The position numbers were made by a program, and so were the translations under genes. The notes under the pieces are model-generated. The model searched no databases. It saw only the letters and a list, made by a program, of their open reading frames with translations, and was not told the DNA's origin. Below, piece after piece: positions 59,256-64,000 of a DNA stretch of 64,000 bases; within the stretch, counting starts at the first letter, position 1, and each line of letters starts with the position of its first letter. The stretch is from Streptomyces sp. ACA25 (GTDB lineage Bacteria > Actinomycetota > Actinomycetes > Streptomycetales > Streptomycetaceae): NCBI RefSeq assembly GCF_028200735.1, contig NZ_JAQKPV010000001.1, positions 682,001-746,000 of the forward strand. The letters run 5' to 3'.

Positions 59256-60170
59256 ATGAGCACAACTGTTCGTACACGGGCAAAGCGCGGTAAGCATCCG
59301 CACGATGACGCTCCGGACACGACGCAGGAATTCCGGCGGATAGCTGCGCTGCCGGACGGACCGGAGCGCGAGGAGCTTTGCCGACGGGTTGTCTGCGCGT
59401 GGATGCCGATGGCGGGCCGGCTGGCCCGGACCTTCCGAGACCGCGGTGAATCGCTGGAGGACCTGGAGCAGGTGGCCGCTCTGGGCCTGGTCAAGGCGGT
59501 CACCCGCTACGAGCCGGACCGGGGCAGCGCTTTCGAGAGTTACGCCGTCCCGACGATAGTCGGGGAGGTCAAGAGGCATTTCCGCGACCACCTCTGGGGG
59601 CTCCACGTCCCGCGGAGAACGCAGGAGTTGCGCAATCGTGTGCGAGCGGCGAGCAGGCAGCTCGATTACCGTCTGGACGACCGTTCGCCGGCCATCTCGG
59701 AGATCGCGAAGCACAGCGGACTCACCGAGGACGAGGTGAAAGTTGGAATGCAGGCGATGGAGAGTTATAGTCCGCTCTCCCTCAACGCCGAACTTCCGGG
59801 ATCCGAGGACGGCTACTCCCTGATCGACACCCTCGGATCCTCCGAGCCGGGTTACGACCAGGTCGTGTACCGCGAAGCGGTCAAGCCTAAACTTCGTGAG
59901 CTGCCCGAGCGTGAACGCCGCATTTTGTACCTCCGGTTCTTCCGCGAAATGACGCAGAGCCGGATCGCTGAACAGCTCGGCATCTCGCAGATGCACGTCT
60001 CCCGGCTGCTCAGTCGCACGTGTGAGCGAATACGGGCCGAGGTGGACGCCGAACTCGAGGCCGAGACACATCCGACCGCGCACCGGCAGGCTGGAGGCGC
60101 TGATGCCACAGCCGGGGCTCGCGAACCAGCCAGGGACCGGGCTGTCGCAGGCAGCGGCTTCCCGGAGTGA
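59256..60170 (+). CDS. SigB/SigF-type alternative RNA polymerase sigma factor
   Basis: 304 aa. Sigma-70 region 2: LARTFRDRGESLEDLEQVAALGLVKAVTRYEPDRGSAF, ESYAVPTIVGEVKRHFRDHLW, then VPRRTQELRNRVR (region 3) and region 4 LPERERRILYLRFFREMTQSRIAEQLGISQMHVSRLLSRTCERIR. Typical of the SigB/F/G group; controlled by RsbW-like anti-sigma proteins, one of which is encoded at 39226-39759. The start was chosen at 59256 (GGGAGA upstream); an in-frame ATG at 59238 is possible. The C-terminal ~45 residues are Ala/Thr/Arg-rich. Confidence 0.93.
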   Translation: MSTTVRTRAKRGKHPHDDAPDTTQEFRRIAALPDGPEREELCRRVVCAWMPMAGRLARTFRDRGESLEDLEQVAALGLVKAVTRYEPDRGSAFESYAVPTIVGEVKRHFRDHLWGLHVPRRTQELRNRVRAASRQLDYRLDDRSPAISEIAKHSGLTEDEVKVGMQAMESYSPLSLNAELPGSEDGYSLIDTLGSSEPGYDQVVYREAVKPKLRELPERERRILYLRFFREMTQSRIAEQLGISQMHVSRLLSRTCERIRAEVDAELEAETHPTAHRQAGGADATAGAREPARDRAVAGSGFPE

Positions 60171-60637
60171 GCGCGGCTGACGAAGTCCGGAGCGCCACCC
60201 GCGTGCTGCTCCCGAAGCTCACCGAAGGTGTCACCCTCCGACGACACTGTGACATGGCGGCGTCCGAGCCGCTCACGCTGGACCCCGCCGACGTGGCCGA
60301 CCCCGCTGACCTGGCCCTGGTCCTGGCGTCGAGCAACGAGCCCTTCTCGCCCGCAACCTGGGAAAGGCGCGGCGCGGCGTCCCGGCTCCAGCCGCACGGC
60401 TCCCTCATCGCCTCCTCCGACGTGCGGCCCGAACGCCGCCGGTTCAACGAGGATGCATTTCGTGCTGCGGTTCACCGCCCGTCCGGGCTGAACCTTCCGC
60501 GGCACCACTCGCGGTCCCGGATCTGCGGCCCGGCGCTGACTCAGCGCCGGGCCGCCCGCCGTCCGCCCGCCGGGAGCGGCCGGGCTTCTGCCTCCGCACC
60601 CGCAGCACGGCTCAGTCGCGCCCGCCGACGCCCGTAG
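60167..60637 (+). pseudogene. Small ORF after the sigma gene, probably decayed
   Basis: A GTG at 60167 makes a GTGA overlap with the sigma stop, so translational coupling is natural. The first ~95 codons have strong G/C third-position bias (SAADEVRSATRVLLPKLTEG, LDPADVADPADLALVLASS), but then bias is lost and the frame runs straight through a terminator stem-loop (60525-60555). I think it is a real gene whose end is frameshifted or remodelled, or only its 5' part is real. No family recognised. Confidence 0.4.
60525..60555. terminator. Terminator of the sigma-factor operon
   Basis: GCGGCCCGGCGCTGA-C-TCAGCGCCGGGCCGC: a 15-bp perfect inverted repeat with a single central base (effectively a 12-bp stem with a 7-nt loop). 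It is also the natural end for the leftward epimerase transcript. Confidence 0.8.
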
Positions 60638-61703
60638 CCATCTCCTTCAGCCGGCCGCCGGGCAGCCGGGCCGTGAGCGTCGGAGTGTCCATCCCGGCAC
60701 CCTCGCGGAGCCCGTGCAGGAACTCCGTCAGCGTCTCCTCCGCCGTGTACCGGGGGGACCAGCCCAGCTCGTCCATCGCCCGGGTGGTGTCCATGACGGG
60801 CATCCGCACCATGGCGTCGAAAAGCTGCGGGGAAGCGGGCAGGAGGCGGGCGTGCCAGGCTGCCGCCACCGCCCCGCGCACCAGGGGCCGGTACACCGGC
60901 ACCGTGCGGGCGCCGAGGATCCGGGCCAGCATCTCCGCGTCGACCACCGGCCCCGCCGCCACGTTGAATGCTCCCCGCACATCCCGGACGACGGCCTGCC
61001 GGTAGGCATCGGCGGCATCGCTGGTGTGCAGCACCTGCAGGCGCAGGCCGGGCAGGTCGGGCACGAAGGGCAGGAGCGAGGAGCGCACCAGCCGGTGCGG
61101 AAGCAGCGGACCCATGAACAGCCGGCGCTGCTGCATCGCTGACTCCCGCTTGAAAATGAAGCCGGGCCGCATCCGCACCACCCGGGTGCGGGGGTGATCA
61201 CGCGCGAAGATGTCGAGGACCCGCTCCAGGTAAGCCTTCTCGCGGGTGTACGCGGCCTGCGGCCAACCATGCGTCGGGTAGGACTCGGTGACCGGCCGGT
61301 CCTTGGGGCCGGGGGAGTACGCACCGACCGAGGAGGCGTGAATCAGGGCGGGCACCCCGGCCGCCGCCACCGCGTTCAGCACGCGGACGGTCCCCAGGAC
61401 ATTGGTGCGCCACGTCGTCAGGGGGTCGTGGGTCGGCTGCATCAGCCAGCCCAGGTGCACCACGGCGTCCGCCGCGCGGAAGTACCCCGTGAGGTCGGCC
61501 TCCGCGACGCTGCCGGTGCTCAGGTCGACGCGGGCCCACGCCGTCCGATCGAGTGGCCAGTCGGGCAGCCGGCGGGCCAGTCCCAGCACGGAGGCCACCC
61601 GGGAATCCTGGGAGAGGGTCTGCACCAGGCTGCTGCCCACGTTCCCGGTGGCACCGACGACCACCACCCGCAGCCCGCGGGACGCCGCGTCCGGTTCGCT
61701 CAT
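60612..61703 (-). CDS. NAD(P)-dependent epimerase/dehydratase family protein
   Basis: 363 aa. Rossmann start VVVGATGNVGSSLVQTL, then ADAVVHLGWLMQPTHDPL, HASSVGAYSPGPKDRPVTES, AYTREKAYLERVLD (Y-x-x-x-K active site in SS(V)...YTREK) and TSDAADAYRQAV. Extended SDR/NAD-dependent epimerase; the sugar- or steroid-type substrate is unknown. The start is the ATG at 61703; the 18-bp stem-loop 100 bp upstream separates it from hsp20. Confidence 0.92.
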   Translation of the reverse strand: MSEPDAASRGLRVVVVGATGNVGSSLVQTLSQDSRVASVLGLARRLPDWPLDRTAWARVDLSTGSVAEADLTGYFRAADAVVHLGWLMQPTHDPLTTWRTNVLGTVRVLNAVAAAGVPALIHASSVGAYSPGPKDRPVTESYPTHGWPQAAYTREKAYLERVLDIFARDHPRTRVVRMRPGFIFKRESAMQQRRLFMGPLLPHRLVRSSLLPFVPDLPGLRLQVLHTSDAADAYRQAVVRDVRGAFNVAAGPVVDAEMLARILGARTVPVYRPLVRGAVAAAWHARLLPASPQLFDAMVRMPVMDTTRAMDELGWSPRYTAEETLTEFLHGLREGAGMDTPTLTARLPGGRLKEMATGVGGRD

Positions 61704-61800
61704 CGCGTCTTCCTCTCCGCTCGGTTGACCGCCGCCCGGCCCCGGCGCGCAGCATGCGGGCGGTGCCGCGCGAGTTACCCGGGGCGCAGGTGCCGAAACC

Positions 61801-61841
61801 GCGCCTCGGCCCCGGACCGCCGGGGTCCGGGGCCGAGGCGC
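61801..61841. terminator. Terminator after hsp20
   Basis: Perfect 18-bp stem GCGCCTCGGCCCCGGACC (61801-61818) / GGTCCGGGGCCGAGGCGC (61824-61841), 5-nt loop. It ends the leftward DUF2267-Hsp20 unit 27 bp after the hsp20 stop. Confidence 0.92.
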
Positions 61842-61867
61842 GCGGCAGAAGCCGGAAGGTGCCCGGC

Positions 61868-62290
61868 TCAGGCGCTGATCTCCTGGCGGGAGTCCTTGCC
61901 GGTCACCGAGATCTTGCGAGGCTTGGCCTGTTCGGCCACCGGGATGAGCAGGGTGAGCACGCCCGCGTCGTAGGTGGCCTCGATGCGTTCGGTGTCGAGG
62001 GTGTCCCCGAGGAAGAGCTGCCGGCTGAACACCCCGGAGGGGCGCTCGTCGGCCACCATCTCGTCCTCCTCGGTGATGGTCCGCTTGCGCTCCGCACGAA
62101 CCGTCAGCACATTGCGCTCGACGTCCAGGTCGATGCTGTCGGGGGAGACTCCCGGCAGGTCGAACTCCACGAGGAAGTTGTCGCCGCGGCGGCGGGCGTC
62201 CATCGGCATCACTGCCGGACGGGCGGGCGTGCCCATCAGGTTCTGGGTGAGACGGTCGAGTTCACGGAAGGGGTCGGTGCGCATGAGCAT
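61868..62290 (-). CDS. Hsp20/alpha-crystallin small heat-shock protein
   Basis: 140 aa. [20 protein letters not shown], the alpha-crystallin core [75 protein letters not shown]-independent holdase that protects proteins in heat and other stress. Start at ATG 62290 (or 62284); GAGAGGAGACGAG upstream. Second or third gene of the unit behind a HAIR-like promoter. Confidence 0.94.
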   Translation of the reverse strand: MLMRTDPFRELDRLTQNLMGTPARPAVMPMDARRRGDNFLVEFDLPGVSPDSIDLDVERNVLTVRAERKRTITEEDEMVADERPSGVFSRQLFLGDTLDTERIEATYDAGVLTLLIPVAEQAKPRKISVTGKDSRQEISA

Positions 62291-62340
62291 CACAGCTCGT
62301 CTCCTCTCGTTGGACAGGTTCAGGTGATCGTCCGGCTGTG

Positions 62341-62384
62341 CGGATTGCGGATTGCGGATTGCGGATTTGCGGATTTGCGGATTG
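62341..62384. repeat. Heptamer tandem repeats CGGATT(T)G
   Basis: Six head-to-tail copies of CGGATTG, the fourth and fifth with an extra T (CGGATTTG), in the 109-bp gap between the DUF2267 stop and the hsp20 start. The lengths fit slippage. The low local GC may matter for hsp20 translation or expression; no known element matches. Confidence 0.85.
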
Positions 62385-62399
62385 CGGTGGGCGGCCGGG

Positions 62400-62798
62400 T
62401 CACCGGGAGGCCAGCAGCTCCGCCCGGCCGAAGAGCAGGGCGTAGCCCGGCGGCAGCTGGCCGAGGATCCGGCCGAGGAGCTCCGGCCCGGCCAGCTCCG
62501 CGACCGTACTCAGCACGGAGCTGACGTCCCAGCGCGCGGTGTCCGGGCTCGCGCCCTCCAGCCGGAGCGCGACACTGCCGACGAACTCGGCGGCCCCCAG
62601 TGGCTGGGTGGCCGGCACCTGGACGGTCAGTATCCGGGCTGCTTCCTGCGGCAGGCGGGCCGCGAGCTCCAAGCGCTCCGGTGCGGCCAGGTGGCCGCCG
62701 AGGGCAGAGAGGACGACCCGGGTGACCCGTTCGGCCTCACGCGCGGTCGTGTACTCGCCGTTCTCGCGTACCTGTGTCACACATTCGCTCCACCGCAT
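62400..62798 (-). CDS. DUF2267 family protein
   Basis: 132 aa. DUF2267 hallmarks: [49 protein letters not shown] and [19 protein letters not shown], with an internal repeat-like second half ([28 protein letters not shown]). DUF2267 proteins are common beside Hsp20 and stress genes in actinobacteria; molecular role unknown. RBS AGGAG. Its start overlaps the stop of a short upstream ORF by one base. Confidence 0.93.
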   Translation of the reverse strand: MRWSECVTQVRENGEYTTAREAERVTRVVLSALGGHLAAPERLELAARLPQEAARILTVQVPATQPLGAAEFVGSVALRLEGASPDTARWDVSSVLSTVAELAGPELLGRILGQLPPGYALLFGRAELLASR

Positions 62799-62989
62799 CA
62801 GCAGCTCCTCATTCGTCGGGCCTCACGCGTCACCCCAGGGCCGGTGCTGCGCCACAGGGACCGGTACCGGTTCCCGAGGGCACCTCGTCCGGTGGGTGCC
62901 GAGTCCCCGTCGGCAGCTGAACCATGCCCGATCGGCGTATTTTGTCCACCCGCTTCCACGGGAACCTCCGGAAACGCCTGAGCACCCAC
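62798..62989 (-). CDS. Putative 63-aa leader protein coupled to DUF2267
   Basis: A GTG (62989) follows a strong AGGAGGAAGGAGG, and the frame stops with TGA overlapping the ATG of DUF2267 (TGATG), so it is well placed as a translated leader in the transcript. It reads AFPEVPVEAGGQNTPIGHG and RYRSLWRSTGPGVTREARR, no known family. GC bias at third positions is only moderate. It may be real, or a translational-coupling device. Confidence 0.45.
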   Translation of the reverse strand: MGAQAFPEVPVEAGGQNTPIGHGSAADGDSAPTGRGALGNRYRSLWRSTGPGVTREARRMRSC

Positions 62990-63041
62990 GCCCCTCCTTC
63001 CTCCTGGGCCGCCCCACCCTGGTGCGATGCCCTCGCATATG

Positions 63042-63083
63042 TATATAACGCAGATCAGGGAAGTTGACAAGCTTCGACTCAAG
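63042..63083 (-). promoter_or_regulatory. SigA-type promoter with HAIR-like half-sites
   Basis: On the minus strand TTGTCA (63070-63065), 17-bp spacer, TATATA (63047-63042): a good housekeeping-type promoter. Overlapping it, CTTGAGT-N7-TGTCAAC (63083-63063) has a perfect first half and a partly matching second half of the HspR HAIR element (CTTGAGT-N7-ACTCAAG). It would drive the short ORF, DUF2267 and hsp20, giving a ~50-nt leader to the short ORF. Confidence 0.5.
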
Positions 63084-63111
63084 AAGCCTGATGTCCCTTC
63101 TCCCGTCGCGG

Positions 63112-63489
63112 TCAGGGCCAGAGGGTTTGGGACAGGGCGAGCCCCAGATACATCGCAGCCATGGCCGAGGCCACACTGAGCAGGACATTGACCAGGGCGA
63201 GAAGCCGGGCCCCGGTCTCGAACAGACGCAGCGTCTCGTAGGAGAACGTCGAGTAGGTCGTGAGGGCCCCGCAGAAGCCGGTACCGATCAGGAGCTGCGT
63301 CGAGGAGGAGGCGGCCCCGGCCACCACCGCGCCCGTCAGAACCCCCAGCACCAGGCACCCCGTGACGTTGACGGCGAAAGTGCCCCAGGGGAGGAGGGAA
63401 CCGTGCCTGCGCTGCACGGCCCGGTCGGTCAGGTAGCGCAACGGGGCGCCGGCCATCGCGCCGATGATCACCAGCAGCCAGTTCGTCAA
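63112..63489 (-). CDS. crcB: FluC/CrcB fluoride channel subunit
   Basis: 125 aa from TTG (63489), inside a TTGA overlap with the stop of the preceding fluC. Four TM segments; [29 protein letters not shown] (Asn of the pore) and [17 protein letters not shown] with the central T-T-x-S-T-F (sodium/Phe-box). Forms with the other subunit, in the membrane, a fluoride exporter that gives resistance to fluoride. The next in-frame alternatives have no better RBS. Confidence 0.9.
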   Translation of the reverse strand: MTNWLLVIIGAMAGAPLRYLTDRAVQRRHGSLLPWGTFAVNVTGCLVLGVLTGAVVAGAASSSTQLLIGTGFCGALTTYSTFSYETLRLFETGARLLALVNVLLSVASAMAAMYLGLALSQTLWP

Positions 63490-63983
63490 GGGGTCGAACC
63501 CGTTCTTCCGCCGGTCATCCGGCGGGCCGCCGTCGCACCGAGCCACACGGCCGCCAGCGCGGCCACCAGCGTCAGACCCAGGTAGGCGAGGGCCGGCCGG
63601 GCCTGACCGCCGCCCACGAGACGCTCGATGTCCTCGGCGAACAGGGAGAAGGTGGTGAATCCGCCGAGAACGCCGGTACCGAGGAAGGGCCGCACCAGCG
63701 GATGCGCGGTCCGCGCCTCGGTGATCAGCACCATCAGCACCCCGAGCAGCGCGCACCCCAGTGCGTTGACCGCCAGCATGGTCCAGGGAAAGCCGTCGGT
63801 ACCGGTCGGCCACACCAGCGTCGCACCGTACCGTGCTGCGGCCCCCAGACCGCCGCCGAGTGAGACCGCGGCGACGACCGGGACCTCGGACCCGCCGGGA
63901 AGCCGCCTGCCCTGCCGCGCCGCGCGCGCAGGCGAGCCGGCCGCGCGCGGTTCGCCGGCCGTCGGCCGGGCGGGGCCTTCCAT
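63486..63983 (-). CDS. crcB: FluC/CrcB fluoride channel subunit (second copy)
   Basis: 165 aa. An N-terminal ~35-residue basic, Ala/Arg-rich extension precedes four TM segments: [32 protein letters not shown] and [21 protein letters not shown], with the pore Asn and the T-T-F-S-L-F Phe-box. Two adjacent crcB genes are common in Gram-positives, where the pair works as heterodimer. GGAGCAG RBS. No fluoride riboswitch is seen in the 17 bp left in the window. Confidence 0.9.
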   Translation of the reverse strand: MEGPARPTAGEPRAAGSPARAARQGRRLPGGSEVPVVAAVSLGGGLGAAARYGATLVWPTGTDGFPWTMLAVNALGCALLGVLMVLITEARTAHPLVRPFLGTGVLGGFTTFSLFAEDIERLVGGGQARPALAYLGLTLVAALAAVWLGATAARRMTGGRTGSTP

Positions 63984-64000
63984 GGGCGGGCTGCTCCTAC

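Noticed and set aside
62341..62384. CRISPR-like array
   Set aside because: Units are 7-8 nt with no spacers and there are no cas genes; it is a simple tandem repeat.

Overview
The window is a high-GC actinobacterial chromosome segment, almost certainly Streptomyces. The evidence is strong G/C third-position bias, ATGA/GTGA stop-start overlaps, GTG and TTG starts, a five-gene 'conservon' with paired P450s, a WhiJ-type XRE/DUF397/RsbW-like triad, a perfect CebR operator before a GH6 cellulase, and a monomeric isocitrate dehydrogenase. There is no integrase, transposase, CRISPR array or phage gene. It reads as chromosome rich in regulatory and signalling genes, plus one small polyketide locus.

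Layout. 0-3 kb: 5' part of a zinc-type CobW GTPase gene behind a Zur-like box; a TetR regulator and a deiodinase-like redox protein sharing one operator type; a PASTA-like lipoprotein. 3.4-5.3 kb: PAS-GAF-PP2C phosphatase. 5.3-11.0 kb: a five-gene leftward operon (XRE regulator, TIR protein, STAND-like ATPase, two-TM protein, small protein). 11.5-14.6 kb: a membrane protein and monomeric Idh. 14.9-19.3 kb: a LpqY-SugABC-like trehalose/disaccharide ABC importer. 19.4-22.9 kb: a second STAND-type ATPase with a membrane-anchored periplasmic-binding-protein-like partner. 23.1-29.4 kb: GNAT enzyme, lipoprotein, two tandem Ser/Thr kinases each fused to an extracellular PBP-like domain, DUF2945 protein; then initiator tRNA. 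29.6-31.9 kb: second PASTA-like lipoprotein and a divergent MarR/YceI pair with palindromic operators. 32.7-38.0 kb: conservon with CYP157-like and CYP154-like P450s. 38.1-43.2 kb: two aldo/keto reductases, each followed by the same covarying hairpin, around a WhiJ-like triad and an orphan Imm53 gene; a DCC protein. 44-48.7 kb: LuxR-type regulator and a type III PKS locus (PKS, acyl-CoA dehydrogenase-like, methyltransferase, UbiA). 48.9-64 kb: stress and maintenance genes (hemerythrin, FAH hydrolase, GH6 cellulase, DoxX, kinase-TerD fusion, Zn-alcohol dehydrogenase, SDR, F420-type oxidoreductase, SigB/F-type sigma factor, epimerase, DUF2267-Hsp20 and two FluC channels).

The best candidate for an undescribed system is the TIR operon at 5.3-11.0 kb. 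The glycine-rich tail of the TIR protein carries one short motif also found at the extreme N-terminus of the ATPase, and a different one also found at the C-terminus of the last small protein. This looks like the homotypic (amyloid/RHIM-like) coupling used by NLR-type immune systems, with the TIR protein as the hub. The nearby ATPase/PBP pair and the kinase-PBP fusions suggest several unusual ways of linking extracellular ligand sensing to cytoplasmic signalling. Function assignments come from sequence reading only; no database search was possible.
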